Assembly: GCA_003635265.1 (NCBI GenBank)
Contig: PYIZ01000034.1
Coordinates: forward strand, 164,222-228,221
Source of the DNA: Candidatus Poribacteria bacterium
GTDB lineage: Bacteria; Poribacteria; WGA-4E; PCPOR2b
Direction: 5' to 3'
DNA length: 64,000 bases
The notes below the pieces were generated by a model. The model was not told where the DNA came from, did no database searches, and worked only from the letters and a program-made list of their open reading frames with translations. Positions 18,820 to 28,208 of this stretch are shown one piece after another (position 1 is the stretch's first letter; every line of letters starts with the position of its first letter). The position numbers and the translations under genes are program-made.

Positions 18820-19830
18820 TTATCGATTTTTCACTCGTTGCTGCGTTGCCGCCACCAATTGTGCAATCGCCTCTTCACAAGGCGCATCGATCTCGCAGCC
18901 GGCAGCGCGCTGGTGTCCACCGCCGCCAAACATGGCAGCAATTTCGCCAACATCAACAGACGCTTTGCTCCGCAGACTCGCCTTCGATTCACCGTATTTA
19001 TATTCACTCACGAGGATTGCCACCTCAACGGTATCAATTGAGCGAATATGATTGATAAATCCATCCACGTCGTCACGGGCTGTTCCGGTTTTACGAAACA
19101 TCTCTTGCGTTGCATACAACCATCCAATTTTACCATCAGGTGTGGTGCCAAGGGTTTGGAAAACTTCACTAAGCAACTGAAGAGTTCCGACAGGCAAACT
19201 CTCGTAGACAGCACGATATACTTCATCAACGGAGATCCCTTCCTGAATCAAATCTGCTGCAACACGGTGAGCCTTCGGCGTCGAATTTGAATATCGAAAA
19301 CAGCCAGTATCAAACATAATCCCTGTGTAAAGGCAAAGTGCTCGTTCCTTTCCTATTGGAGTGCCGTGATGCCGAATCAATCGGTAGATTATTTCCGATG
19401 TCGATGATGCATCAGTTTCGACGAGATTATAATCTCCAAAGGGCTCGGCAGAAGTATGGTGATCAATGTTGACAGTTACTTGGGTCGGAATTAGGGAGCG
19501 AGACAGGTATGGCCCGATGCGTTTTAACACACCCGCATCAAGAACGACCAAAACTTCAGGAAAGTCATTCTGAAAGGCTTTGACAGGCAAAATGGCATCG
19601 TAGAAGGGAAGGAATCTGTAGTTCTGTGGCGCGGCGTCTGTGTTGAAGATTTTGACCTGTTTTCCGAGATCCTTAAGGAAGGAATAGAGTGCTAATTCAG
19701 ATCCGAGTGCATCACCATCCGGATTGACATGTGTTGAGAGTGCAAAAGACTGATGTTGGTCAAAAATCCGCAAAATTGCTTGATAATCTTCCATAGCAGC
19801 TGAATTAATTAGACTCGATTGCTTCGTCAT
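18820..19830 (-). CDS. nrnA: DHH-family oligoribonuclease / pAp phosphatase (NrnA-like)
   Basis: This 336-residue protein carries DHH motif I as HVNPDGDALGSELAL near 34-48, VLDAG near 97, NIDHHTS near 121 and the DHHA1 substrate motif GGGGHQRAAGCEI near 301-313. These two-metal enzymes degrade nanoRNA and 3'-phosphoadenosine-5'-phosphate. Its start overlaps the rbfA end by 26 bases, and the gene stays in the conserved infB-rbfA-nrnA-truB order. Confidence 0.94.
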   Translation of the reverse strand: MTKQSSLINSAAMEDYQAILRIFDQHQSFALSTHVNPDGDALGSELALYSFLKDLGKQVKIFNTDAAPQNYRFLPFYDAILPVKAFQNDFPEVLVVLDAGVLKRIGPYLSRSLIPTQVTVNIDHHTSAEPFGDYNLVETDASSTSEIIYRLIRHHGTPIGKERALCLYTGIMFDTGCFRYSNSTPKAHRVAADLIQEGISVDEVYRAVYESLPVGTLQLLSEVFQTLGTTPDGKIGWLYATQEMFRKTGTARDDVDGFINHIRSIDTVEVAILVSEYKYGESKASLRSKASVDVGEIAAMFGGGGHQRAAGCEIDAPCEEAIAQLVAATQQRVKNR

Positions 19831-20194
19831 CGGCAGGGGATGAAACTTCTTCTTGGGTATGAATTCTTTTGAGAAGGCGATCTATTCGCATTAATTGATC
19901 TACAGAATCATCTAATTCAAAACGCAGTTCAGGGGCGTGGCGTAAGCCAATTCGTTGCACAACCTCACGCCGCAGGAAACCGGCGGCACTTTTAAGCCCC
20001 GTTATGGAATTTCGTTTCTGCCGTTTGTCACCAACGACACTCACCTTGACATCCGCATACCGCAGATCTGTAGAAACTTGAACTTGGGAAATAGTGCAAA
20101 AACTGACTCGCGGATCTTTAAGTTCCCGTTGAATGATGTCACTTAATTCCCTTTGTATGAGCACACCCACACGGTCGGTACGTCTTCCTGGCAT
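19805..20194 (-). CDS. rbfA: Ribosome-binding factor A
   Basis: The start at 20194 (MPGRRTDRVG) follows a GAGGGAG site. An in-frame ATG at 20218 overlaps the upstream stop (TAATG) and is also possible. The protein shows VLIQRELSDIIQRELKDPRV and the KH-like fold segments ADVKVSVVGD and RIGLRHAPELRFELDDSVD, typical of RbfA. It assists 16S rRNA 5'-end maturation of the 30S subunit. The C-terminal tail is acidic. Confidence 0.94.
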   Translation of the reverse strand: MPGRRTDRVGVLIQRELSDIIQRELKDPRVSFCTISQVQVSTDLRYADVKVSVVGDKRQKRNSITGLKSAAGFLRREVVQRIGLRHAPELRFELDDSVDQLMRIDRLLKRIHTQEEVSSPADDEAIESN

Positions 20195-20217
20195 TGTCTC
20201 CCTCAGGTCCCATATCA

Positions 20218-20502
20218 TTAGGACAGAATTTCAATTTCGTAGTCCGTTAATTCTGCCAATAGCGCATCTTCAATAAAGTTGACAACATAAGACAAAACAC
20301 GATTGAGATGCTTCGTATCATTTGAAATAGATACCACACCAAGCACAGCTTGCTGATGCCGGTCAAGTCGATCAACCTCGGCGACAGCAATGTTAAAGCG
20401 ATTTTTCAGGCGGTCGGTGATGCTTTTAACCACCTTCCGCTTCTGTTTGAGCGAATGGCTATCTGGAATTGTTAACCAGATGGTACAAACACCAATATGC
20501 AT
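20218..20502 (-). CDS. ylxP: DUF503 protein (YlxP-like)
   Basis: This 94-residue protein starts MHIGVCTIWLTIPDSHSLKQKRKVVKSI, the diagnostic N-terminus of DUF503/YlxP (short segments VCTIWLTIPDSHSLK). It lies between infB and rbfA as in Firmicutes. A role in ribosome maturation is proposed for the family from context. Its stop overlaps a possible rbfA start. Confidence 0.92.
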   Translation of the reverse strand: MHIGVCTIWLTIPDSHSLKQKRKVVKSITDRLKNRFNIAVAEVDRLDRHQQAVLGVVSISNDTKHLNRVLSYVVNFIEDALLAELTDYEIEILS

Positions 20503-20563
20503 AAGCGCAACGCAATTGATACAGGAGAAATGGTTTTAGGCACTCTCGGTACTATCTTCGCTT

Positions 20564-22696
20564 CTACCTCAGTGAGCGTGGTATGCGTTCGTGGGTATAA
20601 CACTCCAATACATCGTCCACTTTGAAATCATCAAACGCACTGACGCCAATGCCGCACTCGTAGTTTGCCTGAACTTCAGTAACATCGTCCTTAAAATGTC
20701 GTAACGAATCAACCTGTCCTTCGTAGATTAAGCGATTATCTCGTAGGACGCGGAGGGCGTAGTTACGGATGATTCGCCCCCAATTCACATAACTACCTGC
20801 AATCGTACCCATGCGCGGCGTTCTGAATAACTCTCGAACAATTCCCCTACCGACAACAACCTCTCGAACTTCGGGTTCAAGTAATCCTTCCATCGCCGAT
20901 TGAACATCAGAAATCAGGTCGTAAATCACACTGTAGGTCCGGACATCAATGTCTTCGTTCTCTTTGGCGATTAAGGCACCAGTCGTGGGGTGGACATTAA
21001 AGCCAACGACAATTGCGTTGGAGGCAGATGCCAATAAAACGTCCGTTTCGGTAATTCCACCAACAGCTTGATGAATAACATTAATCTTGACTTCATCCGT
21101 GCTTAATCGTTGCAAGGAATCAAAGACCGCTTCGACGGAACCTTGCACATCACCTTTAACGATGATGTTTAGCTCTTTAATATCGCCTTCCCGAATCTGG
21201 TCGAAGAGGTCGTCTAAACTTACACGGCTCTGGGGTCCGAGTTGTGTCGCCCGATGTTGCTCTTGTCGAGATTCGCTGAGTGCTCTCGCATCTCTTTCAG
21301 AGTCAACTGCAAAAAATTGGTCGCCAGCCTCTGGCACTCCGGTAAATCCAAGGACCTCAACCGGGGTTGAGGGTGGCGCATTTTTCACACGCTGCCCACG
21401 GTCATTTATCATGGCACGAACTTTCCCGTAATAACGACCAGCAACGAAGGCGTCACCAACTTGCAACGTCCCACTTTGGACAAGCACAGTCGCCACCGGT
21501 CCTCGTCCTTTATCCAATTTCGCTTCAGCGACTGTCCCACGAGCAGGCTTATTTGGATTGGCACTGAGTTCGAGCAATTCTGCTTCAAGGAGCAGCATTT
21601 CTAACAACTCTTCAATACCGATCCGTTCCTTCGCAGAGATTTCAACAAAAATCGTCTGTCCACCCCATTCTTCGGGGACGAGGTCATATTCTGCTAGCTG
21701 CTGCTTGACATAATCTGGCCTAGCGTTTTCGACATCCATTTTGTTGAGTGCAACAAGGATCGGAACCCCTGCTGCTTTTGCGTGATTGAGTGCTTCAACG
21801 GTCTGCGGCATCACGCCATCATCGGCTGCGACAACAAGGACGACAATATCAGTCACTTGCGCGCCGCGAGCACGCATCGCCGTAAATGCTGCGTGTCCGG
21901 GAGTATCAAGAAAAACAACACTGCCACTTTCCAATTCCACATGGTAAGCACCAATATGTTGGGTAATCTGCCCCGCTTCTGTATCCATGACATTTGATTG
22001 TCGGATGGCATCCAGCAAGGAGGTTTTGCCGTGGTCGACATGCCCCATAATCGTAATAACAGGAGAACGTGCGAGAAGGTTTGCTGCATCATCCGGCTCG
22101 TCCTGAAGGATTTGCTCTTCCAATGTCAACTTACGAACAGCTTCAAACCCAAACTGATCACTTATCGCTTGTAGGGTTTCATAGTCTAAACGTTGATTAA
22201 TGCTCGCCATGATCCCCAATTTCATGAGACGCATAATCATTTCAGTTCCCTTAAATCCTATCTCGGAGGCAAGGAGACCAACAGTGACTCCTTCCTGGAT
22301 TTGCGGTACAGTTGGAACTGTTTTTTCCTCACTGATTGTTGCGTCTTCTTTGGGAGGTTCTGTTTTTGCCTCAACAACTTTTGCTTCGTCGATAGTGGAA
22401 ACTGCTGCAACTTTTTTAGATTTCTTCGTTTTCTTTTTCGTGCTAGTGCTAGGTGGTTCAACTTTGGCTTCAGGAGGTTCAGTGGGCGGTGGCTTTGCAG
22501 CGTTGCGTTCGGTCTCGATCAACTGGACAGTCTCCGGATCCAGCGTACTCATGTGGTTTTTGATGGGAATGCCATATCCATGCAGTTCTTCAACAAATTC
22601 TTTGCTGCTCACGCCATATTGTTTTGCTAATTCATAAACTCTAATCTTTTTATTTTTTGTATTCTCGCTCTGCTTGGTTTGACTACTTTTCATCAT
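20564..22696 (-). CDS. infB: Translation initiation factor IF-2
   Basis: This 710-residue GTPase has an N-terminal IF2-N segment ([21 protein letters not shown]), a Pro/Lys-rich linker (about 70-130), then the G domain with [14 protein letters not shown] (G1), [15 protein letters not shown] (G3) and NKMD (G4). Domains II-IV follow. It delivers fMet-tRNA to the 30S subunit. The N-terminal region is short compared with enterobacterial IF-2. The ATG directly follows the ylxR stop (TAGATG), with GGGGG five bases before it. Confidence 0.98.
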   Translation of the reverse strand: MMKSSQTKQSENTKNKKIRVYELAKQYGVSSKEFVEELHGYGIPIKNHMSTLDPETVQLIETERNAAKPPPTEPPEAKVEPPSTSTKKKTKKSKKVAAVSTIDEAKVVEAKTEPPKEDATISEEKTVPTVPQIQEGVTVGLLASEIGFKGTEMIMRLMKLGIMASINQRLDYETLQAISDQFGFEAVRKLTLEEQILQDEPDDAANLLARSPVITIMGHVDHGKTSLLDAIRQSNVMDTEAGQITQHIGAYHVELESGSVVFLDTPGHAAFTAMRARGAQVTDIVVLVVAADDGVMPQTVEALNHAKAAGVPILVALNKMDVENARPDYVKQQLAEYDLVPEEWGGQTIFVEISAKERIGIEELLEMLLLEAELLELSANPNKPARGTVAEAKLDKGRGPVATVLVQSGTLQVGDAFVAGRYYGKVRAMINDRGQRVKNAPPSTPVEVLGFTGVPEAGDQFFAVDSERDARALSESRQEQHRATQLGPQSRVSLDDLFDQIREGDIKELNIIVKGDVQGSVEAVFDSLQRLSTDEVKINVIHQAVGGITETDVLLASASNAIVVGFNVHPTTGALIAKENEDIDVRTYSVIYDLISDVQSAMEGLLEPEVREVVVGRGIVRELFRTPRMGTIAGSYVNWGRIIRNYALRVLRDNRLIYEGQVDSLRHFKDDVTEVQANYECGIGVSAFDDFKVDDVLECYTHERIPRSLR

Positions 22697-22984
22697 CTAT
22701 ACCCCCTTCACGTTTCCATGACTCACCAGACTAAGGAGTTCTTGTTTGAAAGAATCAATAACCTGCCTTGAAAGATTGCTTCGCAAGTGATTATTGATTT
22801 TCTGTGACTTGAAAGTAACATTAATGCACGCTTGTGACTGGCATACATAGGCACCACGTCCCGGCAACTTGCCTGTTGGATCTGTTTGGAGGCTTCCAGC
22901 TGCATCCCGCACAAATCGAAGCAAATCTTTCTTGGGAAATTTACCCCGGCAGCCGATACAGGTACGGATAGGCATCGCAGCCAT
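22697..22984 (-). CDS. ylxR: YlxR-family RNA-binding protein (DUF448)
   Basis: The start at 22984 follows a strong AAGGAGGGTCAC site; a longer frame upstream overlaps nusA and is not supported. The 95-residue protein has PIRTCIGCRGKFPKKDLLRFVR, GKLPGRGAYVCQSQACI and a basic C-terminus, all typical of YlxR/DUF448. The family binds RNA and sits between nusA and infB in most bacteria. It is also called RnpM in Firmicutes, where it affects RNase P. Confidence 0.93.
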   Translation of the reverse strand: MAAMPIRTCIGCRGKFPKKDLLRFVRDAAGSLQTDPTGKLPGRGAYVCQSQACINVTFKSQKINNHLRSNLSRQVIDSFKQELLSLVSHGNVKGV

Positions 22985-23030
22985 GTGACCCTCCTTAAAC
23001 GCTGAGTAATCGCGCCCCTCTTGGTTTGAC

Positions 23031-24317
23031 TTAACCCGAAAGTATTTGCGATGCAGCGTGATGGATCTTTTCAGCGGTCTTGGAACCAATTCCCGCCAAT
23101 GAGGAGAGTTCTTCCAACGTTGCTTGAGCGATTGATTCAATTGTCGAGAAACCAGAATCCCTAAGGATCTCAGCAGTTTTAGTGCCGACACCTTCCAATT
23201 CGGTTAAATCAAGCCCAGCTGGGGAAGACGAATCAGTCTCAACAGGTTTGAACAATTCTTCTGCAATTTCTTCCTTAAATTGCACCTCCGCTTCAGATTC
23301 GCTCTTTATGTCGATTTTCCAACCAGTTAATTTTGCAGCGAGACGCGCATTTTGTCCACGCCGACCAATCGCTAGGGACAGTTGGTCATCCGGCACGATT
23401 ACTTCTGCACCTGTATTTTCGTCCTCAATATTCACTCGCACAACGGTAGCAGGTTGCAAGGCATTCGCAATGAAGACCGCAGGATCCGGATTCCATGGAA
23501 GGAGATCTATTTTCTCGCCCTCTAACTCCCTTACAACTGTTTGGACACGTGACCCTTTGACGCCCACACACGTGCCAACCGCATCGATACTCTCATCTGT
23601 CGCAATCACCGCGACCTTTGCGCGGTCTCCGGGATCACGGGCAATTGCCTTAATCTGAACTAAGCCATCATAAACTTCGGGAACTTCTATTTCAAACAAA
23701 CGGGCGATTAGACCATTATGTGTACGCGAAAGAATAATTTGCGGTCCTTTTTGATCTATGTTTACCTCCATGACAAGGCACTTCAGCGCATCACCCCGTC
23801 GATAATTGTGTGGGCGAGGCACCTCACTATAAGGGAGGAGACCCTCCGTCCGCTCCAAGTCGAGGATGAGATTCCCCCGTTCGGTTCGCTGGAAGTAGCC
23901 TGTGATGACTTCGCCTTCCTGTTCTTTATATTCCTCGTAGATCTGCTCGCGTTCTGCTTCCTTTATTTTTTGGACAAGGATTTGACGTGCTGTTTGGGCT
24001 TCAATCCTCCCAAATTCGCTTGGATCGATTTCAACCTCGATAACCTCATCTAGCTTGGCATCGGGTTTTATCTTTAACGCTTCCTCAATGGGAATTTCCG
24101 TAGCAAAGTGGTGCATAATCTCAACCACTTTTTTCGGGACAAAACATCTAATATCCCCCAACTCGGGATCAATTTTAATCGACACACCTCGTGTCGAGCC
24201 GTAGCGCCGCTTGGCTGCTGAGTATAGTGCTGCTTCGATTGCTTCAATAAAGATTGTCTGCGGCAGCTCCGTCTGATCCATAATCTGACGAACGGTCATG
24301 ACTAGATCATTATTCAT
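23031..24317 (-). CDS. nusA: Transcription termination/antitermination protein NusA
   Basis: The start at 24317 (MNNDLVMTVRQIMDQ) is preceded by GGAG 8 bases upstream. The 428-residue protein has the N-terminal RNAP-binding domain (FIEAIEAALYSAAKRRYG), the S1 domain (GEVITGYFQRTERGNLILDL), KH1 (RDPGDRAKVAVI, GTCVGVKGSRVQTVVREL) and KH2 (DDQLSLAIGRRGQNARLAAKLTGW). The C-terminus carries helix-hairpin-helix repeats (LTELEGVGTKTAEILRDSG, LSSLAGIGSKTAEKI) instead of the acidic repeats of E. coli. It controls pausing, termination and antitermination. Confidence 0.97.
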   Translation of the reverse strand: MNNDLVMTVRQIMDQTELPQTIFIEAIEAALYSAAKRRYGSTRGVSIKIDPELGDIRCFVPKKVVEIMHHFATEIPIEEALKIKPDAKLDEVIEVEIDPSEFGRIEAQTARQILVQKIKEAEREQIYEEYKEQEGEVITGYFQRTERGNLILDLERTEGLLPYSEVPRPHNYRRGDALKCLVMEVNIDQKGPQIILSRTHNGLIARLFEIEVPEVYDGLVQIKAIARDPGDRAKVAVIATDESIDAVGTCVGVKGSRVQTVVRELEGEKIDLLPWNPDPAVFIANALQPATVVRVNIEDENTGAEVIVPDDQLSLAIGRRGQNARLAAKLTGWKIDIKSESEAEVQFKEEIAEELFKPVETDSSSPAGLDLTELEGVGTKTAEILRDSGFSTIESIAQATLEELSSLAGIGSKTAEKIHHAASQILSG

Positions 24318-24346
24318 TGTATGAACTCCACCCTCCATCCAAAACT

Positions 24347-24802
24347 TTACCACATCAGTTGGATCTGGGCTTGAACAATATCGGCAATTGCAATTTGAAC
24401 CGTCTTTCCAGAACATAGGGTCAGCAAGATTCGTCCATCGCTGACTTGGTTTAGGGTGCCGTTTAGCTGTGCACAATTTTCAGTCGTGGTAGATACCTCA
24501 ACTTGAACCTTTTGCCCCAAATTCCTGCGGAAATCGGCTTCTGTAATAAGCGGTCGATTCAGTCCCGGCGAAGCGACTTCAAGATTGTATGCGCCTAGGA
24601 TCATGTCATGCACATCAAGAATCGGGTTCGCAATTCGGCTGACCTGTTGGCAATCCGCGATACTTATGCCGCCGGGCTTATAAATCAAAAGCTTTAACGT
24701 CAGGGTATCAACTTCATATTCGACATCAACTAACTCAATTCCTTCATCCGCCAGAACGGGTGATAATAGATCGGAAACTGAGGATACTAATGAAGATGTC
24801 AT
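24347..24802 (-). CDS. rimP: Ribosome maturation factor RimP
   Basis: The start at 24802 (MTSSLVSSVSDLLSPVL) matches the family length of about 150 residues; an open frame continues upstream but runs through the leader hairpin. Diagnostic segments are GIELVDVEYEVDTLTLKLLI, DCQQVSRIANPILDV and YNLEVASPGLNRPL. RimP binds the 30S subunit during maturation. It is first in the nusA-infB operon. A candidate promoter and attenuator lie upstream (24.92-25.04 kb). Confidence 0.93.
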   Translation of the reverse strand: MTSSLVSSVSDLLSPVLADEGIELVDVEYEVDTLTLKLLIYKPGGISIADCQQVSRIANPILDVHDMILGAYNLEVASPGLNRPLITEADFRRNLGQKVQVEVSTTTENCAQLNGTLNQVSDGRILLTLCSGKTVQIAIADIVQAQIQLMW

Positions 24803-24920
24803 AGAGTGTAACGTACGCTTGAGGTTGGGCTCCTTTAGCAGAAGATACCAACACACCTTTGAGAAGATTGGATTTAAAGCACCTTGATATTCACTGGCGT
24901 CGTTTGTTCCCAATCTTTTG

Positions 24921-24960
24921 ATAAAAATAATAAAGAGCGGGAAACCGCACCCCACTCTTA
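24921..24960 (-). terminator. Attenuator-like hairpin in the rimP leader
   Basis: On the minus strand a 9-base-pair stem (AAGAGTGGG with CCCGCTCTT, one G-U pair) closes a 9-base loop and is followed by TATTATTTTTAT. It lies about 130 bases before the rimP start and after a candidate promoter, so it could terminate early transcripts of the rimP-nusA-infB operon. Leader control of this operon is known in other bacteria; the mechanism here is inferred. Confidence 0.6.
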
Positions 24961-25009
24961 AAAAGATCGAAGAGTAAAACTGTAATCAAGCAACGACACT
25001 AGATGCAAT

Positions 25010-25038
25010 ATCTTAGTGTTAAATCTCCAGTATTTCAA
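25010..25038 (-). promoter_or_regulatory. Candidate promoter of the rimP-nusA-infB operon
   Basis: On the minus strand TTGAAA (25038-25033) and TAAGAT (25015-25010) are 17 bases apart. It lies downstream of a terminator (25056-25100) and upstream of the attenuator-like hairpin, which fits the first promoter of the operon. Confidence 0.5.
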
Positions 25039-25055
25039 TTATCTAGATGATACAT

Positions 25056-25100
25056 AAAAAAACCGCGATTGGCTTTCCTCCTGAGAAGGATTTCTCGCGG
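25056..25100 (-). terminator. Rho-independent terminator (minus strand)
   Basis: Minus-strand CCGCGA pairs with TCGCGG across an imperfect inner stem and is followed by seven T residues. It separates the IS200/IS605-like element, and anything transcribed through it, from the rimP promoter. Confidence 0.7.
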
Positions 25101-25115
25101 CAGGTTAAATAGTAT

Positions 25116-25486
25116 CTTGACGTACTCCCACACCCTAAAGGAGTTGGGGATTCTTCCCCGTTCCTTATAAAGCGTCGAATTGTGGTATCAACAATACTTG
25201 CACCCCGAGAGGTGTCTTACGGTATCTACTCCAATGGACAACGCCCTGCCCACTGCCAACAAGGGCAACTTTGGTGAGGTTATTAGGATATTCCAATACC
25301 CGTCGGTATATGCCAACTATTGCGGATTTTACCCCTGCTAATAGATAGTGGAATATCCAACCTCTAGGACAAATTATATCACATTTCACTTGTGGTTTCA
25401 ACTTTTTTTATCAATTAAAGGGGCTTGGTTGACTACATAGGCTTCGCCCCAATTGCTCCCAACCTAAAGGATGGGGGCTTGTAAGC
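25116..25486 (-). mobile_element. Non-autonomous IS200/IS605-like element, copy 1
   Basis: Both ends carry hairpins with a CC-TTTA-GG centre: ACCCTAAAGGAGTTGGGG at the left (25130s) and CCCAACCTAAAGGATGGGGG at the right (25460s). This resembles the subterminal hairpins and GAATCCCC...CTTTAG right end of IS200/IS605 elements. No tnpA or tnpB gene is inside. The core (25232-25358) is strongly similar to copy 2 at 30.1-30.5 kb in the same orientation, and it contains nested inverted repeats: 25286-25294 pairs with 25350-25358, and 25296-25300 with 25305-25309 around CGTC. The orientation is called from the right-end-like side. It could be a remnant, a MITE or a solo guide-RNA-like unit. Confidence 0.6.
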
Positions 25487-25556
25487 AAGATTCCATAAGG
25501 GGCGGAATTATGCAAGTAAAAATGGAATTTTGCTAATGGCTGTCCCCTTGATTAAT

Positions 25557-25606
25557 TAAAAAACGCCGTGCTGCCAAGTTTGAATCTTTAAGGCTCACGG
25601 CGTTTT
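25557..25606. terminator. Strong terminator after the anti-sigma gene
   Basis: AAAACGCCGTG and CACGGCGTTTT form a perfect stem around a 25-base loop, with A/T tracts on both sides, so it can work in both directions. It lies 36 bases after the stop codon of the zf-HC2 gene and ends the sigma/anti-sigma transcript. Confidence 0.85.
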
Positions 25607-25641
25607 ATCAGATGCTAAATTTGGAAAGCTATGCGACGCTA

Positions 25642-26178
25642 TTAGAAATCATTTGAAGTGGACTCAATTGGAATTTCCTTAGACTCTTCTTTCTCTATCC
25701 TGACCGTTTTGAGCGAAGCATGTTTCACATCACCTAACCGGACAATACGAACCTCTGGCGATAGCGGACGTGTCAACTCGACGGGCGAAGGCTTTGTTGA
25801 ATTAAAAAATGTCAACTTGACCATAAAGATTGTCAACATTAAGTAAAAGAGCATCGCAGTGTAGTTGACAAAGGTGGGATGGGGACCTAATTTCATTGCA
25901 ACAAGGATACGCGCAATTGGATTCACTAGAAAATTCAATATGGAGCGGCGGTGAGTCTGACGGATTTGGGTCTGAATGCGCTCGACAAGTTCCGGTGGAG
26001 GAACAGGATCTGGAATACTTTCGAGCACAGCGGCTGTGTGTAACATCTCCTCATATTCGTTTTGACAAACCTGACATTCAAGGAGATGCCGTCTGTATTC
26101 AAACTTTTCTTGATTTGTCAGGTCCGGATGTTGGTGTAGACTAAAAAATTCGATAACCTGCTTACAGTCGAGACTCAT
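25642..26178 (-). CDS. zf-HC2 anti-sigma factor, membrane-anchored
   Basis: The start at 26178 (MSLDCKQVIEFF) follows AAGGGA about 7 bases upstream; ATG 26205 is possible. The protein of about 178 residues has the zinc-binding anti-sigma motif HLLECQVCQ (HxxxCxxC) near residue 35-45 and one transmembrane helix (YTAMLFYLMLTIFMVKLTFF) near 120. The short periplasmic tail is acidic and has no known sensor domain. It lies 112 bases after the ECF sigma gene on the same strand and is its likely inhibitor. Confidence 0.82.
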   Translation of the reverse strand: MSLDCKQVIEFFSLHQHPDLTNQEKFEYRRHLLECQVCQNEYEEMLHTAAVLESIPDPVPPPELVERIQTQIRQTHRRSILNFLVNPIARILVAMKLGPHPTFVNYTAMLFYLMLTIFMVKLTFFNSTKPSPVELTRPLSPEVRIVRLGDVKHASLKTVRIEKEESKEIPIESTSNDF

Positions 26179-26289
26179 GTCTGTCCCTTCTCTATCTTTT
26201 TTCATGGGAATAAGCATTCATATAACTTCTGCTTAATCTAAGTCCCTACTCAATTGAGTTTGGTCTATAGGACCATTTGCATTGTCGGC

Positions 26290-26850
26290 TCAATGGAGGC
26301 TTAAGCCTTCAAGCTTTGACTTAAGGTTCTTCACGGCTGTATTCAAGCGCGAAGCAACTGTACCTTCCGAGCAATCAAGCAATTCGGCAATTTCGCGATA
26401 TTTCATCTGCTGCATATAGAATAGCGTAATAACCATCCGCTGCTTTGAAGGCAATTGATTAATCGCATGTTGTACCAACTGGTCACGTTCTGTTTTCAGG
26501 AGAACTCGATCGGGATGCTCGTTCGCATTTCGTCCTGTGCTTTCCTGAAGGTCTTGGGCATAAGATGTCAATGTGCGTTCACGAGAATCTGCCTTGCGTT
26601 TGTACTGTTGACAAACGTTGATTCCAACTCGGTACATCCACGTCAGAAATTTCGACTGGAATTGGAAGGATTGGATAGATTTATAAGCCTCAAGAAACGC
26701 TTCCTGCGTTGCGTCGGAGGCATCATCAGGGTTACCAAGCATTCGATAAGCAAGTCCATAAATCCTAGCATGGTGGCGTTGCACTAATTCATTGAACGCT
26801 TCGGCATTTCCTTCTATTGTTTTTTGGACGTAGATTTCGTCGGGAATCAT
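26290..26850 (-). CDS. ECF RNA polymerase sigma factor (RpoE-like)
   Basis: With the ATG at 26850 the protein has 186 residues, typical of ECF factors; an upstream TTG at 26922 adds a non-conserved extension. Region 2 shows EAFNELVQRHHARIYGLAYRML, DASDATQEAFLEAYKSI and FLTWMYRVGINVC. Region 4 shows LPSKQRMVITLFYMQQMKYREI and ELLDCSEGTVASRLNTAVKNL. It probably directs transcription of an envelope or stress regulon and is held by the adjacent zf-HC2 protein. Confidence 0.9.
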   Translation of the reverse strand: MIPDEIYVQKTIEGNAEAFNELVQRHHARIYGLAYRMLGNPDDASDATQEAFLEAYKSIQSFQFQSKFLTWMYRVGINVCQQYKRKADSRERTLTSYAQDLQESTGRNANEHPDRVLLKTERDQLVQHAINQLPSKQRMVITLFYMQQMKYREIAELLDCSEGTVASRLNTAVKNLKSKLEGLSLH

Positions 26851-27009
26851 CGGTCTGCCCACTTGAACGTTTGAGTCAGTACCATTATTACATTGGTGAG
26901 GAGATTTTACAATTTTCTTCAAATAAATTCAAATAAAATATTATAGCGTCCATGAGCCGCGCTGCTACGCATCTTCACCGCTATGACACTGTGCAGCACG
27001 ATTTTCCTA

Positions 27010-27037
27010 TTGACTTCCCAATCTGAATTTGTATAAT
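27010..27037 (+). promoter_or_regulatory. Sigma-70-type promoter of the catabolic island
   Basis: TTGACT (27010-27015) and TATAAT (27032-27037) are 16 bases apart. The expected transcription start near 27044 gives a leader of about 100 bases before the amidohydrolase at 27145. It lies in the 290-base divergent gap next to the sigma factor gene. Confidence 0.7.
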
Positions 27038-27144
27038 GGAGGTCATTTAGGAAATTTTGCCTGCCGAAGTTTCAGGGATCCGTCGATGATTCGATTAAAT
27101 TAGATTTTCTGCAAAAGCGATCCCGCTGAGAGGGAAGGATTCTA

Positions 27145-28161
27145 ATGCGGATTGATTGCCAAAGTCACATATTTCCTCGGGCGTATATTAATGTGCTTGC
27201 CCAAAACCCCTATCCATCACAGATCGAACTCCGAGGCGCAGCACCAAGCAACTCCGATAGATCGGGTGGACAACATGGCGACGAGTTCGTTATCACTTAC
27301 GGCGATGTCCAGCAGTTTCAACTACGGGAGGAGATGTACCTCCCCGAACGAAAACTTCAGGACATGGATAGGGCAGGTATTGACATAGCACTCATCAGTA
27401 CCAATATCCCGGGCCCCTGTATGCTCGCTCCTGATTTGGCTGTCAAAGGCGCGCAGGCAATCAACGATGCTATTGCGGAAATGATTCAGCAATACCCCGA
27501 CCGATTTGCGGGACTTGCTAGCCTCCCTTGGCAGGATGTGGATGCCACTATTGATGAGATGGACCGAGTACACGACTTGGGGTTCTGTGGCGTCATGCTG
27601 TATTCACACATCGGCGGACGTCCTGTGGATGACCCGGCTTTCGACCCGATCTACAGCCACGCCCAAGCAAAGAAGTTGCCGATTGTCTTGCATCCCACAG
27701 TCCCAACATGGGGTGAGGCGATCAAGGACCACTCCATGATTCCCATGATGGGGCTTCAGGTAGACACCAGTTTCGCGCTTTTACGACTAATTCTCGGTGG
27801 TGTGCTTGAGCGGTATCCTAGGTTGAAGGTTGTTATGCCCCATGTCGGTGGTGTTTTGCCGTACATGATGGGCAGGATCGAGCATCAAACGGAGGTAATG
27901 GGACGTGGACGGGAACACATTAAACAGCCTCCAAGTGCCTACATGCGTCGCATTTATTTCGACACCGTTTCTCCGTCCCCACAAGCGTTGCGATACGCTT
28001 ACGATTTTTCTGGATCAGAGCATCTGGTGTTTGGCACCGACCACCCTTGGGTTGATCCGCAAATTTTTGTGACGCTCATTGAGGAAATGGATATTCCTGA
28101 TGACGAGAAAATGCAAATCTTCGGCGGCAACGCCGTAGAACTGTTTGGTCTTAGGATTTGA
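27145..28161 (+). CDS. Amidohydrolase, ACMSD-like (COG2159)
   Basis: This 338-residue TIM-barrel metal enzyme is related to aminocarboxymuconate-semialdehyde decarboxylase and other Amidohydro_2 members. Visible motifs are GFCGVMLYSHIGG, LPIVLHPTVP (metal His), VVMPHVGGVLPYM and LVFGTDHPWVD (catalytic Asp), ending in FGGNAVELFGL. The N-terminal HxH is present only as CQSH, so the first metal ligand is changed. It is first in the plus-strand island and 48 bases before a DapA-like gene. The likely role is decarboxylation or hydrolysis of an aromatic or sugar-acid intermediate. Confidence 0.85.
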   Translation: MRIDCQSHIFPRAYINVLAQNPYPSQIELRGAAPSNSDRSGGQHGDEFVITYGDVQQFQLREEMYLPERKLQDMDRAGIDIALISTNIPGPCMLAPDLAVKGAQAINDAIAEMIQQYPDRFAGLASLPWQDVDATIDEMDRVHDLGFCGVMLYSHIGGRPVDDPAFDPIYSHAQAKKLPIVLHPTVPTWGEAIKDHSMIPMMGLQVDTSFALLRLILGGVLERYPRLKVVMPHVGGVLPYMMGRIEHQTEVMGRGREHIKQPPSAYMRRIYFDTVSPSPQALRYAYDFSGSEHLVFGTDHPWVDPQIFVTLIEEMDIPDDEKMQIFGGNAVELFGLRI

Positions 28162-28208
28162 CGTGCTTTTTTTGAATTGAGTTTAAGAATTGAAAGGGGA
28201 CCGCGACT

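Noticed and set aside
22193..22637. Two long plus-strand frames of about 145 codons antisense to infB
   Set aside because: They mirror the low-complexity Pro/Lys-rich linker of IF-2 and have no ribosome-binding site; they are codon shadows.
25165..25401. Minus-strand frame of about 78 codons inside IS-like copy 1
   Set aside because: No start site or recognised family. It is short, and the corresponding reading in copy 2 is interrupted, so it does not represent a conserved protein.
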